Shown here: positions 43,665-56,288 of the stretch, piece after piece | Numbering within the stretch: the first letter of the stretch is position 1 | How the letters are laid out: the number at the start of each line of letters is the position of its first letter | Origin: Pyrrhosoma nymphula | Lineage: Eukaryota; Arthropoda; Insecta; Odonata; Coenagrionidae | Direction: 5' to 3' | Length of the DNA: 64,000 bases | Assembly (NCBI GenBank): GCA_963573305.1 | Contig: OY754337.1 | Span: 67,739,094 to 67,803,093, forward strand | Notes under the pieces: model-generated | What the model was told of the DNA's origin: nothing | The model's database searches: none | The model's input: only the letters and a program-made list of their open reading frames with translations | Made by a program: the position numbers and the translations under genes

Positions 43665-44690
43665 CTTCATTCATTCAAGTATTCTACCAGCTGATTGGTA
43701 GGTTCTTGGACAGTCCCCATTCTGTATCCCAATCTAATAGAAAATTTTCTCGCTTTCCCTCCTAAGGATGGCCCGTTATTAGATCCCTCTTCAATTCTTC
43801 ATATCTTCTACATCTTCTCATTTCGTCCAGAATTCCTATCCTCCTCCTTCCTCTTCCACGCTTCCCAAGTGTTCTCCCCTCTATCACTCTCTTCAACATG
43901 CCCTCTCCTCTCAAAACCTCCTCCATCTATCTCTTCTGCCTTCTCCGAACCTCTGCCACAAGCTTCCTCTCCTCTCCGACCATATCCAATACCTCCTCGT
44001 TCGTCTTTCTCGCCATCCAGCTAACCTTCTCCATCCTTCTCCAAACCCACATCTCAAACGCATCAAGTCTACGCACATCCTCCCTTCGCAATGACCAAGT
44101 TTCCGACCCATATAGCGCCACGCTCCATATCAAAGTTTTCACCAGCCTCTTCTTTACGTCTCTTCTCAGACCCCCCTTCATCAATTCCCTTCTCTTCGAA
44201 AATGCTTCTTTAGCGAGCGCAATTCTGTCGATATCGTCTTCCCTTTCTATATCTAACATATTGGGCCTTATTTCTTTACCATGGAGCTCTTCAACGTACT
44301 CCTTCCACCTCTCCTGGATCTTTCTCGGTTCTACGATCATCTTTCCCGTCTTGTCTGTTATCGTTGTAATTTCCCTTCCCTTGTTACCACCCGTCAGTTC
44401 CTTTACTTTCCTATATAATGCATCTGCTCTTCCCTCTTTTTGGTATTTCTCTAACGCGTCGATTTGTTCTCTCCACCACGCCTCTCTTGCTTTCTTTGTC
44501 TCTCTTATAAGCCTGTTATTAAATTATCGGTATTTTCTCTGACCTAGCTCTGAGTTTACGCTCTTCCATTTCCTTCTCTCCTCCATCTCCCTGATCATCT
44601 CCTTCGTGATCCACGGTTTTCTAATTTTAGTAGCACTCACTACGCCTACCGTTGCTTTCGCCGCTTCTACAATTCCAAATTTGACTTAAT
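43665..44690 (-). pseudogene. Internally deleted LINE copy
   Basis: On the minus strand, from 44690, it encodes the linker region (RKPWITKEMIREMEERRKWK, AREAWWREQIDALEKYQKEG, KVKELTGGNKGREITTITDK), then, in frame 44340-43927, IQERWKEYVEELHGKEI and DIEREDD. It then jumps directly to IDRIALAKEAFSKRRELM, KRLVKTLIWSVALYGSETWS and AFEMWVWRRMEKVSW, and continues below 43927 to the C-terminus. The reverse-transcriptase core with its YxDD active site is missing. The 3' tail (GGACTGTCCAAGAACC) ends at about 43690, followed by TGAATGAATGAA. It sits in the last visible intron of the candidate gene. Confidence 0.8.
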
Positions 44691-45245
44691 GAGTTCTGAA
44701 AAATATGTTTATAATGAGCAATCTTCTGGTTCCTTATAATATCTTCCAGAAGTTTCCCCTCCGTGCCCACCATTCCCAGCACTTCCTCCTTTGACTCCGT
44801 TTCCATCTTTCGGACTTTCTACATACTCCTTCACTTCTACACATTAAACGCCCGCAGCCTATTTTCGTCCTCTTTCTTCACAATTCACGTTTCTGCACAA
44901 TACAACGCCGCACTACATATTTAACTCTTGACCAGCGTCTTTCTTACATCCATAGGCAAGGTCCCCGTCATCAGCTCCTCCTCACTGCTGAACGCTTCTT
45001 TCGCTAGCGCAATTCTCCTTCTAAGGCCTTTGATCATACGGCCGTTTTCCTCCAAAGTACGTACAACCAAGAATCAAATTGTTATGGTTGCTCCTCCAGG
45101 TTTTACCCTCCTTCTTTCATGACCTGCCTGGCTTTCGTCATCCTATAAAATCTTATTCCTTTGTTTTGCTATGATTAACCATCATTCCCCATTTCCCGCA
45201 CAGATTTTCTAATGCATCAGACAAAGCTTTCAATCCCGGGATTCT
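44691..45245 (-). pseudogene. Older, diverged LINE RT fragment
   Basis: Minus-strand pieces: SDALENLCGKWGMMVNHSKT (end of the RT palm/thumb) near 45220, RRRIALAKEAFSSEEELMTG near 45000, RKTLVKS-ICSAALYCAETWIV, then SKEEVLGMVGTEGKLLEDII. This is a second copy of the same region found in 43665-44690 but much more diverged and broken by stops, so it is an older insertion next to a younger one. Confidence 0.65.
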
Positions 45246-46825
45246 TCATTTTGCTATAAAGCCGCGAAAACACCTATATAAATTTGCGCCTAATACGACA
45301 CACAGCATTCAATCCACATTCATTGCACACACTCCAGACAGTCGGGTTTTTGACGAAAGCCAAAGGATTTGCGCCGATTGATGATTCTCGATGTGGACGC
45401 TTCTGCCGCACGAATTGACGACTTGGGCACAGACACACGACGCACGGGGTTAATATTTGTGTGAAAATAATTTTCAATTTGTGCCGAAAAGTTTTGCGGC
45501 AACGTATTTAGCAAACATTTTTATTGGTTGCGCGGCTGAAAGTTATAAAATTTTTCAATCGATGCATCTGATACTACTGCTGTACTCTTGAGTTTTTTAT
45601 ATTTATTTTTCTACATCGATGGTGAAGCAGAAAAAGGACTATCGAGTTTCTTGCATTCTTCTTTATTTAGCGTTAAGATCTTTCAGAGTGTAGGCTAAGG
45701 TGTAAATTGATCAAAGTAAAATTTAGTCTTTTCGCATCATCCAAATGATAATACAATAGTCCACATCCACACCCATATAAATTCCAACGCTCATGTAATG
45801 TCTATATTCTGACATTCATTTCATTGCCTGACGAAAGGGAAAAATATTCAGCACTATTGTTGAGACTACCCCTACCCCATGAATTCTTCTGGATGAACAT
45901 ATTCCTGGAGGCCAACGCACAGCGAGATTGAGCAGCGAGTAAATAAGTTCGCTTATTTGTCCGTCGACTCCCCTAGCTTCGCGACGAAGTCCAAGGTCAC
46001 TCTAGGCTCGTCTACTGTCCAGCGACGCGCGCTGATCACGATTGCTCCTGCCCCTCCAAACCCTCCACTCCATTCGCTCATCGAGTTCCCCTTCCACACT
46101 GGGAGCCTTCCCATTCCACCTGGGACTGAGCGGTGAGAGACCCGACGAGGCGAAGCTGAAGTCTAGTGACTAACCTTAACAAACGGAACACTCGTTTAAA
46201 AGGAGTGTATCGGTGTGTTTGGAGCGCGCCGCACCTTTGGAAACCAAACAATTGATGAACCCGAATGGGAGAGCCATCGTGTTTAGATAAAATTATCACC
46301 GAAACGAAGAGACGGGAATCGATAAAAATACGGAGAAGATAAAAATATAAACTTATGCAGCCAGCATCTTACGTCTCCAAACGAGTACTTTTTAGCCATA
46401 AATACTTTTATTTAATGATAGAGAACGTAAAATAGCCAATGGCGATACTTTATAGAAGGTTCACTTTTAGTTGTTTACAAAAACATTTGGAAATTTTCCA
46501 CGCCTCCTTGCTTTTAACCTGAGAGGTTCTGGTGATTTTTCACTGTTATCAAATGCACATACAAATTATGCCCGTGGAATAAACTCACACACAAATTGTG
46601 TTTTCGTGAAACTTTTATTGCGTCTTTGAGAACTGTGAAAAAATCACCCAAACGGTTCATAGTGAAACCCACTACCTACGGAAAATTACCAAGCGTTTTC
46701 TTAGCTTACACGAATAAATTCCAAAAAGTTACAAAGCCGACCACTGGGTATAAGATTCACGGAAGGGAAAAGTGTTTCCGAGAGTCAATGTTAAAATTTT
46801 TGTGGTGGTGACTCAAGCCAGGAAG
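45246..46825. other. No gene firmly recognised
   Basis: Includes the weak terminal-exon candidate 45306-45381, and a GC-richer segment at about 45950-46290 with overlapping unsupported frames. GATAAAAAT motifs occur at 46321-46345. Confidence 0.3.
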
Positions 46826-46829
46826 TAAG

Positions 46830-47200
46830 AAAGCACTTCATAATCACATATATTCTGAAGATGCTCCAACATGCACTGACGCCTGGACCACAGCAGCAGC
46901 AGAGTAAAATATATCGGAAGTAATGGAAATGTGGTGTTTTTGAAGAGTGAAAATTAAATTGACGAAGAGAATCAATCTCCAACGAAGAAGTCCTACGACC
47001 AGTAGGAGAAAAAAAAGTATACTGAAAACACTGAGAAGAAGAAAAGGCAAACTAATTGGACACATTATGTGACACAATAGCTTATTGATAACGATAATGG
47101 ATGAATAAATGAATGGGAGAGTTACAGAAGAAGACCATGAATGGAACCCATCAGACTAGTTGCAAACAGAGAGCTGCAGCAAACAAATCTTCGCATTGAT
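46830..47200 (+). pseudogene. Decayed LINE C-terminal region
   Basis: The + strand gives LTKRINLQRRSPTTSRRKKS, then ILKTLRRRKGKLIGHIM, then HNSLLITIMD and NGRVTEEDHEWNPSD. It aligns with the KRIRWIGHTLRHNGLVENII region of the copy at 52387, with several stops. 5'-truncated. Confidence 0.65.
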
Positions 47201-48190
47201 GACTGCTTATCATAATCTGGTTTCTTTTTGACATACGTTTTCTACTGATTTAGGGAGATCTTCCAGTTCATTAAAGTACTTCTCCCGTGGGTACTTACAT
47301 TTAAGTACTCAAAGTTTTTCTCGAAAGGATCTATGAGATAAGCTGAAATCCAGCGATTTAGAGACATAGAAACCTTTGCTAGACCGCGATGCGATATTTT
47401 GGTGGTACTGAAAAAAAACTTATTTCAGTTTTATCTATAAATTGATTAGAAAAACTATGAGACCACACGATAAGAAAAAGTTTAAAAGATGAAATATATC
47501 GGCCAATCAGGTCACGTGGATCAATGTCGATTTCACGGTTTTCAAAGATAAACGGTTGAGAGGCCACCTTGAATGATGCAGTAAGCGAATTGAAGCACAG
47601 TGATTCATCATGACTTCTTTCCTTATCGCTGCCAATTACTTAACATTGCGGAAGACGGCGCGGAAAACCTGGAGGACTGAATCACTCACAGACACTAAAG
47701 ACACCGTCAGGCCGATTCCTGCTGAGGCTGCGTCGAAACATCTGAATGTAACACTAGATCAAATTTACCTCTAAATTCTATTAAGAGAACCGAGGCAGAA
47801 TCACCTTAGCAATTCAAAAATTTAAGCATTAATATTATCAATTTCAATCGCATCAGTGTCACTGACTAGCAAACATTCAGTGAATTCAATAATCAGCAGA
47901 TAAATCGTTAAATATAAAACGGTATATGAAAAATCGATTACTTGAAGAAAGGCTGGATTTGTTCGCGACATATAAACATGAATTACCATATACCACTTTA
48001 TTATTTTTTTTCCAATAAGCATAAATGTATGCCATCGAATCTCAATTCCAGGTTTTCTTCAACCTATACATCCATTTTACGAAATACTTTCAACAGCGTA
48101 ACGCTAAAACCACACGCTAAACCGTAAAAAAATGGATGCATTGGGCTTTTTAGGGACGTTAAAAACTTTGGCTAGCGACGAAAATAAAAT
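47201..48190. other. No gene recognised
   Basis: AT-rich; possibly includes the upstream remains of the Penelope-like element, but no reverse-transcriptase motif was found. Confidence 0.35.
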
Positions 48191-48194
48191 ATGA

Positions 48195-48473
48195 TTGCAT
48201 ATATGTGACCGCAAAAAATTGAGGAAGTATAAATATAAACTTGACAGTGGCAGACTTCACTTCGTAGAAGTTGGTATTTACCAGATTAAATGTAATAGTT
48301 GCTATAAGGCATACATCGACCAGACTGGTACAAATTTTATCACACGCATCAAGGAACACGCCCGAAGTTACAGAAATATGGATTTTACCTCACCTTTTGC
48401 TAAACAACTATTTGAAAACAATTATACAAGATACATAAACCCGATATTTAACACGCTCTTTCCAAAAGACTGA
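48195..48473 (+). pseudogene. Penelope-like element GIY-YIG endonuclease fragment
   Basis: The 92-codon frame reads LHFVEVGIYQIKCNSCYKAY at residues ~21-40, IDQTGTNFITRIKEHARSY just after, and SPFAKQLFENNY further on. This is the GIY-YIG nuclease domain found at the C-terminus of Penelope-like retroelements, including the Cys pair (CNSC) and the conserved Arg and His of RIKEH. The second motif reads YID rather than YIG, and the reverse transcriptase is absent, so the copy is dead. The related tail follows at 48700. Confidence 0.8.
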
Positions 48474-48697
48474 AAATGGACGAACTTGAACAAATATAAT
48501 TTATCAGATAATCCAATAACCTTTGTAATGGATTATTATTTCCGCATTCCTCCCCACTCCTCTCCGATAAAATTAACTTTCCCGCCTCACCAGCCCTTCA
48601 TATAAGTGTCTTCCTCAACCCTGCCCGAATCTAAGTATTTTTCCTCTCCTCCCCCGTAACTAAAATAACAATTGACGTACAAAACAAACCTTCTGTC

Positions 48698-48775
48698 CCT
48701 GAAGATGCCGTAAATTGGTGAAACGCGCCGTAAAAATAAAATCTTGTAGAAAAGTAGTACGTATTTTAAGATATC
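48698..48775 (+). ncRNA. Hammerhead-ribozyme-like motif in the Penelope-like tail
   Basis: CTGAAGA is followed by TGCC-GTAAATT-GGTG, which can form a weak short stem, and then by GAAACGCG. CUGANGA, stem, GAAA is the order of a hammerhead core, and such ribozymes are known from the terminal repeats of Penelope-like elements. Stems I and III and the cleavage-site triplet were not worked out. It lies about 220 bases downstream of the GIY-YIG fragment. Confidence 0.4.
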
Positions 48776-49930
48776 ATGAATAGTAAGTAAAAATATAGGT
48801 AACACAGGCTCTGTGGGAGATTTCACAAAGAGTTGAAGTTATCAAGAAAATGGAGTGGGAGATTTAACACAACCTCGTTCGATATGGCCGAATGGATTTC
48901 TCGAACTCGTAGACCTATATATATTCATAAACTATTTAAAAACATGCTCGCTTCAAAACAGAAACGCATCAAAATCTCCCACTCACGCCATTACTTGGAA
49001 CTGAACGGGGTATCACACCACACACACCCAAAATATTATCAAAGTAATCGTGAACTACGTGTAACATTTTTCATATTATTTTCTGGGTAAACTCCACAGA
49101 GTATGTTAATATTCCATTTTAGTAAAATCGATAAACCTTATGATTCCGCTCCGTTAAATTCTCGGAAAGGTTAAACAAAATTACCACAGATATGGAAAAC
49201 GATACTGGACTGGTTACACATTGCTTCTGGGTATAATTTGAAGGGAAAATGTATATTTAAATTAATTGGAAAAACTGAAGCAACAGATTCAAGCTTGCAG
49301 CGATTATAGCGTAAAACAAGGAAAAAAATAAAATTAGCGCAATATCGAGTGAGGGAGACGGGTATATTTTACGAAAATACAAAATGAGACGGGTTTACGA
49401 CATGTTTCAAACAAGATCCGAAGCACGAAAAATGCTTTTTGTAATTTAGAGCGTAATTGATCACAGAAACAAAATTAGGGACTAAAAAAATTATTAAATA
49501 AAAAAATGCCATGGCTCGCCCAGCAGTTCGAGGGTTGAGTCAAAGATGAGAATAGTTCGCGAGACAAAACCGTGGGTCGAGTCAAGTGGAATAACCGGGT
49601 GCTTTTATTCTCATTTGTCCACAATCGAATCGCCTCGGATACATTGCACGCATAGTTTGCAGAGCCGCCTCTGCTTGTGTTCCTCCCTTCCCTGTCGCGT
49701 TGTCACAGATTCTCTAATAAAAAAGCGGTTGCCATCGCCCTGGTGTGATCCCTAGCTGGCGCACGGAGGGAAAGGTGACCGCATTAGGGCTGTACCATGA
49801 AAATCATGCATCGACTGTGACACAACGGAGATATTTCTCGATATGCGATTAAACTCGACGTGAGACACTAAGCAATACATTCCACGCTATGCGATGCAGA
49901 GCTATGTGTAATGCAAAGCTCTACATGGGA
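48776..49930. other. No gene recognised
   Basis: The + frame at 48833-49090 is basic and unrecognised; it may be a further scrap of the retroelement. GTGGGAGATTT occurs twice (48811 and 48855). Nothing else supported. Confidence 0.3.
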
Positions 49931-49939
49931 TTCCAGGCG

Positions 49940-50460
49940 ATAAGCATTTTCGAAGAGAAGGGACTTGATGAGGGGGGTCTGAAAAGAGACGCAAAGAAAA
50001 GGCTGGTGAAAACTTTAATATCGAGCGTGGCGCTGTATGGGTCGGAAACTTGGTCATTGCGGAGAGAGGATGTGCGTAGACTTGAGGCGTATGAGATGTG
50101 GGTTTAGAGAAGGAAGGAGAGGTGAGCTGGGTGGCGAGGAAGACGAAAGAGGATATCATCGGATATGGTTGGAGAGGAGAAGAAGCTTGTGGCAGAGGTA
50201 CGGAGAAGGCAGAAGAGATGGATAGAGGAGGTTTTGACAGGAGAGGGCATGCTGAAGAGGGTGATTGAGGGGAGAACACTGGGGAAGCGTGGAAGAGGAA
50301 AGAAGAGGATAGGAGTTCTGGACGAAATAAGAGGAGGTAGAAGATATGAGGAATTAAAGAGGGAACATCCTTAGGAGGGAAAGCGAGGTAATGTTCATAA
50401 ATTAGGATGCAGGATGGGGACTGTCCAAGAACCTACCAATCAGCTGGCGGAATACTTCAA
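49940..50460 (+). pseudogene. 5'-truncated LINE copy, 3' end
   Basis: The + strand reads GLKRDAKKRLVKTLISSVAL, YGSETWSLRREDVRRLEAYE, then after a stop EEKKLVAEVRRRQKRWIEEV, GEGMLKRVIEGRTLGKRGRG and KKRIGVLDEIRGGRRYEELK to a stop near 50374. The 3' tail (GGGGACTGTCCAAGAACC, AATCAGCTGG) ends near 50460. It covers the part after the RT core. It is among the best preserved of the family here. Confidence 0.82.
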
Positions 50461-51610
50461 TGAAAACATTCCGTCTTTTGCAATGGGAAATATACATTGT
50501 AATGCGATATTATTGCAACTTAAATATTGCACAGTTCCAGGTGATATTATAAAAAAATTATAGCTGTTGTCTCACTCTGTTTTTGGATAAAGAACTGGGC
50601 ACATGCTAGAAATATTTCTGTCTTTTATTCGATTTCAATTTGCTATCGCCCTGTTGCACAACTCCCACTTCGCACGCTTTCAAAATAAAGGAATTCACGG
50701 AATTGCGCCTTTCCGAGAAGTATTTGAACGCACGAATTAACACCAACAAACAAGTTTGACATGCGGGATGCAACACATGACTTTAGGCGTAGTTCTCTGC
50801 ATAGTAACCCGGATTTGACACTGTGAACAAACATATTGTTCTTAACTAAGTGCTTCATCTAAACAACTACGTCACTAACTCATAAATATTTTGTGCTATT
50901 TTGTATTTTTGTTGGGGTCTTTTAGTTCTGTAACTATTGAGAGGTCATCACTAAACATTGTCGTTACATTGTTTTAAAAGCATCAATGCTGAACATCAAT
51001 GCTCATAACGTAGTTCAATCACCAGCTTTTTTTGTTAGTAAGGTAATGTTCATAAGCCCCACTATTTTTATTAGCTTCACGTCTCTGTACAATAGCAATC
51101 TATTTTCCGAACGACGTCAACAACATACTTCAGTTTTAGCAACGTGCATTAGAAAGTTTCCTCTCTTGATTCTGGGTATGCTATCGCCTGGAGCTGGCTT
51201 CCTTTTTTCAGATGTCGCCATTATAGCCTCGGCCCAACACTAATGCCATCTACGTACGTTACGCTAGGACTTGAGGCATAATAGCCGAAAGAGATATTTT
51301 TCGCGAGACACTTGCTTTAAGATTCTCTGAACAAGGCAAGGAAAAGTTTGCCTAGTGTTTACCAATATCTTGAGACATTTACAACGGCAAAGCCCATATC
51401 TGAATCTCTCGAGACAGATAATTACGTCATGAATATGTGTATCTTAAACCTTTATCTGTTATCGATTTCGTCATTAAATTATCGTCACGGTACAGTATTT
51501 ATGTAGGTATTAGGTTAAACTAGCAGTTAAGGTAGATTTAAATGGAAGAGAGAAAATATACCCTATATGCGCAGTAAAAATCTTCTGCAGTTTTTTACAG
51601 GCGCACGACC
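50461..51610. other. No gene recognised
   Basis: Frames at 50643-50858 (-) and 50986-51243 (+) show no recognisable domain. Confidence 0.35.
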
Positions 51611-51611
51611 C

Positions 51612-51700
51612 TATCTCCTTGCATCTACCTTGCAAGCCACCTCAAGGTTGTATGGCAGGGGTGAGTTAACACCAACATTCACTACACTATAGATATCCTA
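51612..51700 (+). repeat. ACATCTACAT repeat, diverged copy
   Basis: CTTGCATCTACCTTGCAAGC, then CACCTCAAGGTTGTATGGCA and GGGGTGAGTTAACACCAACA, then TTCACTACACTATAGATATC match the fuller copies at 59136 and 61014. Confidence 0.65.
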
Positions 51701-52189
51701 CCCATGCTACAAGAACTATCCTGCACTATTACATGATTTCTTGACCATACTAAATGATTTTTTCCTTCATATCAGCATACGTCTTACCTCTCGTCATCGC
51801 GTCCATAAAGCAATTCTCTTCCTTCCCTTCCCCACTAACTCAACATACTCCCTCCATCACAGCCTTCGGCATCCCTTCGTCTCTCTTCGACATCATTATT
51901 AAATTGTTCGATATTTGGCTTGAAAATTTGTTAATTTGATGCATAATACTTTATTTGCCAACATACTAACTAGTGAGTTCAGCACGCCTCGTATGCCTAT
52001 TGTACAACACATATATCTATGTACATGGGTATTTTCGCAATGAATTGGCACTCGTAAAACTAGTACTCGTGGCCCCTAAAACTTTTGATGCAAACAGGGG
52101 ATGTATGCTTGGCAAAAATTAGTACCCTCTTACCCCTTCGGCGGCTTGCCCAATGCTGACTTCTAAGCACTCGAATAATGTGTGATTTC
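51701..52189. other. No gene recognised
   Basis: The hydrophobic 61-codon frame at 51754-51939 is unsupported. Confidence 0.3.
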
Positions 52190-52720
52190 CCTTTATAAGG
52201 TCAAAAATAGACCCTGCTAAGAAAGCGTTTTTGATGAAAAGGCAACAACTCTGTTTCAAGAAGATAGGACTATCATCGAGGAAACAGTGTGCGAAAATAT
52301 TCACGTGGAGCATGGCACTCTATGAATCGGAAACATGGGTAATTGGAAAATCAGGGCAGAAAAGGTTGAAAGGCCGTTGAAACCTGGTGCTGGTTGCGGA
52401 AATTGAAGATGAAATGGACGGATTAAATATGAAATTAAGTTTACATAAAAGCAAAGGAAGAAAGAACCATACGGAGCACTATAGAGAAAAAAGAATCAGA
52501 TGGATTGGACACACCCTGAGGCACAATGGGCTTGTGGAGAATATAATTAAAGGAAAAATAGAGGGAGAAGCCCCAAGAGGAAGGCCAAAGGCTAAATACA
52601 TAGACAAAAAAAGAGGAAAATAGATTAACAACTTCCAGGGAGTAAGGGAACTAGCATTAGATAGGGAAGCATGGAGGGCTGAAGTCCACCAATCTTAGTA
52701 TTGAACGACCAATGAAAGAA
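52190..52720 (+). pseudogene. LINE RT C-terminus, second lineage
   Basis: The + strand gives KAFLMKRQQLCFKKIGLSSR, KIFTWSMALYESETWVIGKS, then in frame 52387-52623 EKRIRWIGHTLRHNGLVENI and KGKIEGEAPRGRPKAKYID, and finally ELALDREAWRAEVHQS near 52700. This is the standard end of the arthropod LINE lineage whose fragments also appear at 4335, 31640 and 46830. Stops separate the segments. Confidence 0.78.
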
Positions 52721-53803
52721 TGAACGACGAGGGCTAAAATAGAGCGTAAACGAGGCAGTATTTGCAACCAAAATCATTCCAATCCAAGGATCACCCGAAA
52801 ACATTCTAAGGTACAACCGTCACACAGGATCATGTGATCTATGAGTCTACTTGGTACTTCCCTCACCACGACATAATATTGTTGTAGTAACAGGCACCTT
52901 AAAACTTTTTCATCGGCTCGCAGGTATTGTTATGACGATCAATATGAATTAAGCAGTGAAACATTACCCCCGATAAACTCGGATGCTGTCATTTCGTCTA
53001 CTACCGCACAAAAACTCTAAAAGCGTTCCCGGCGCGTCTGCGGCCCAATTGGTCACAAACTCTCGACCGTCGAGTGCGAGGGGAATGCCTGAAAATAACA
53101 CCGAGAGACTGACAAGGCACGTGGTCCATCAGCGGCGACGGGTCTCATAAATAATCTCAGGAGTGGGCGAGATTCTACCACCGCTCCGAAACCGTCAAAA
53201 TAAACCCCCTCTCCTAGAGGACGACATTTAACGAAATCTGAATTAATAACCACCAGTTTACGCTATCGTCCTGCGAGAATAGAACACTGTTTTTACACTT
53301 CTTGGCCGCGCGTGAGGAACAGGCAGCCTGCCGGGAGCACAGTAATCAATAAACCTGTGGATGTCACGACGAAGCGTCAACGACAGGCACTCCAACGCGA
53401 ACGCAACACAGTAAATCAACTCGTTGTCAGGTGAGAGAGACAGAAACGGTTCGGCAGAGCTATTTTGTCGCCAATGAAAAACTTAATAAGCTCAACTAAG
53501 AACGAATATACCTATGAATGTGGAAGAACCAGAACGGGAAAAATATACCATTGAATCCGAAATCCGAAGAGGCCCACCCAACTATTTCAACATCAATTTG
53601 CAAATCCTAGGATCGCCCGTTTTATTTTCAATTTTGACCGTTCGTAACTTTCTTACGTGACTTACATTATTCATTCCGAAGGCATCCGCTCAATTATCTT
53701 CCTATTACGTCTGCCGTCGCAATTAAGCCTGTCATCCTCCAGAAATGCCTTACACCATCCCCATTACCTCGTGAACTCCGATTAACATGTGTGGTGGCTA
53801 GGT
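52721..53803. other. No gene recognised; GC-richer block at 53020-53460
   Basis: A minus-strand frame at 53253-53053 (reading GEGVYFDGFGAVVESRP) lies in a GC-richer block. It has no domain I recognise and no clear splice context. Confidence 0.3.
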
Positions 53804-54255
53804 AAGTAGTTTGAGCGATATATCACCTCACCTAGAATTCGGCCTCATTTTAAAGAAAAAAAAACCCAACTTTCCAATGAAATAAAAATATTAACCCCTT
53901 ACCGAACAACTTTACGAGCAATTTGCATAAAAATATAAGCTGTTTTACATGAGATAGATTACGGCTGTGCGCTCCAGGGGGAGAATATTGGCAAAATTAA
54001 GAACTTCTAACATCTAAATTTCGTCCAAAAACTAAAGTTGCGTAGTTTGTATGTTTTCTCAACTATTTATTAAAATAAATTCAATTACTCACCGCAGTAA
54101 ATTTTACAGAATTTCAAAAAACCTTCTATTTTGAAGGAGATTTCACCGTGCGTAGTGAAAAAATGAGTTAAGTTAGAGACTTATGTGGTTATATTTATTA
54201 AATTACTGAGAATTTTCGTCAATTACTTATAATTATATTTTTGCCTTTGTATAAA
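53804..54255 (+). mobile_element. GGTAGTTTGAGCGA MITE family, copy 4 (truncated)
   Basis: It starts AGTAGTTTGAGCGATATATC and follows copy 3 closely: CACCTAGAATT, TGAGATAGATTACGGCTGTG, TAGTTTGTATGTTTTCTCAA, GAGACTTATGTGG, and TTATTAAATTACTGAGAATT. It lacks the ACATCTACAT insertion of copy 3. The right terminus is lost near 54255. Confidence 0.7.
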
Positions 54256-54620
54256 TAGACTTATATATATAACTTCGGGAGTCAAAGCACCGAGGGGGGC
54301 ACTCTGGTGGGCAATCCATCGAAGGTCAAAACGTTCGAGTCACGCCAAAGGCGCGATTGCCTTCGTAAAACTCTGTGTAGGAGTGTTCACGAAAACTCGG
54401 GTAACGAAGGTGAAACTCTGAAAAAGAGCGGCCCACGAGATACCGATGGAGTCAGAAAGTTGAAAAAGAATTATAGAGCGGTGTCCCAAAATGACCACGA
54501 AAAAAATAAAATAATATATAAGAACATGGTAATCTCCGCGGGAAGAAATCCCACCGAAAAAAACTATTGGACAACCCAGATGATTTCCAAAATATTCCTC
54601 CAGCCAGAATAACAAAACCT
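54256..54620 (+). repeat. Possible retroelement-tail fragment
   Basis: GGACAACCCAGATGATTTCC (54568-54587) resembles sequence that follows the GAAACGTCG motif in other tails (ACCAGATGACTC at 27828). The 101-codon + frame 54307-54612 and the minus frame opposite it are otherwise unrecognised. Confidence 0.25.
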
Positions 54621-56288
54621 TATTCCTTTTTATTCCTCCTTCGGCAAATTTCGTTTTCTACCCTCCACTGAGAACCTTGCCGATAGCTTTCCTTCCTTTA
54701 TCCAACCAATGCTGCGCTTTTTTCAGAGTCTTCAACAAACCCCCGAGCGACTCCTACATTAACTTACAGGGTCTTTTTTTAATTTAATCCAAATAGCATC
54801 CATTCTACCCCTCATCTTGCATCTCTATATTCGCCCTTTCTACTGACCATCTAATCTTTTTAAAGCCTCTCCATTACCACATCCAGAAACCCTCAACTCA
54901 ACGCCGACTTGTCATGGACTATGCCTCTTTCAGCGCATACACAGCAAGGAACTTGCCCCAAGGCCTTGAAAAGTGTTCACTTGCGAGTTGTACCAATAAA
55001 ATAATCGAGTTCACATTTTAATCAGACCTACGAGGTGACCAGTGTCACGAGTGTGAACCACCCTAAGGGTATATTCATTATGGCCCTTTAATTATCTCAT
55101 ATTTTTCATGTCACCTTCAAACATATCCCACATCCTTTGAGTGAAGCTGAACTATGTAACACAGAAGTCTTATTATAATTTCATGCGTTGTAGGGAGTTA
55201 TTTATTTACACTAAATGTTTAATCATATGTTTTAATTGAGAAATTTTATCTAGAAATTTATAGGTGCATCCATACAGTAATTAAGTTACAGTAATTAAGT
55301 AACTTGCTATTATTACAATGGTGCATCGAATAAGATTTAAGAATAAGATAAGACAAATTCGCTACCATAACATTCACCAGGACAAACTTTCAAAGACGAC
55401 GATTAATCACAGCGAAGACACGGAGGAGGGATTAAATAGATAATATTACATTGGGAGAAAAGCGACAAAAAAATAGCAAGAGCCAACGAAAAACTTAAGA
55501 CAGTATGGGGAAGAGAGAATACTGGATGAAATATCAATTGCGCCCTAATGGGCATTCGCTCATTGTCTGGGGGAAAAGGAGAGGGTATGGAGAAGCTTCG
55601 TTTCCTTTTTGCTCCCATATCGCTCGAAAGAGGAGCGCTATCAAATGACGCAACGGGGCGTCATGGTATCGAGAATGTCACATTCATTATTCTCAAAGGG
55701 ACGAGGGGATCGGATCCACCCAACCCAAGACCCCTCTCCCCTCCTTTATCCCCTCCGCGGCAAAAACTATTCAACGTAATCAAACACCGCCATTACTCGC
55801 ACTCTGCCTTTTCCACACGCGGGCAATGGTGAATCCTCTCGGGGCCAGGGATGAGTTCAATCGAATTAGACGAAAGGGCGAATTAGGTCGGGGGATGATG
55901 AAGGGTGGGTGGGTGATACCTCGGCCATGCTCCAAAGCGGGAGAGCTTATTGAAATGTCTCCGCTAGAAATTATTGAATGCATTCAATATTTCAACGCAA
56001 TGCAATTTCCATGTCGGCAAATACTAGTCTCATTTCACGGAAGGGAACTCAAAATGTTGATTGAAACAGAGCCCCAAATCTTAACAGCTGGATACCGTCG
56101 GCATATACACTTTTTGCAAGGATTATGATTCATAATATTACCTTCCAACACCTCTGCTTAAGACACGCATGGAGTATGCGACTAAATAATACAGTGAAAA
56201 CGAATGAGCGCATATGGAAAATAAAAAGCAGAAAATACAGGGTGAAGTTAAATAAGGAGAGTAGCTTTGCAAGGAAATAAAGATAAAT
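54621..56288. other. No gene recognised
   Basis: ACAGTAATTAAGT is repeated in tandem at about 55275-55300. A mixed purine/pyrimidine-rich region at 55400-55930 has overlapping frames on both strands with no recognisable domain. Confidence 0.35.

Noticed and set aside
43898..44542. 214-codon + frame, the longest in the window
   Set aside because: It is the antisense of the LINE copy at 43665-44690, whose sense strand encodes recognisable LINE protein.
45274..45514. Two minus frames with C-x-C and H/R residues resembling a zinc finger
   Set aside because: Cys and His spacing fits no C2H2 or other zinc-finger pattern; overlapping frames are both open.
54270..54345. tRNA/SINE box B-like ACGTTCGAGTCACG
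   Set aside because: No box A at a sensible distance and no cloverleaf.
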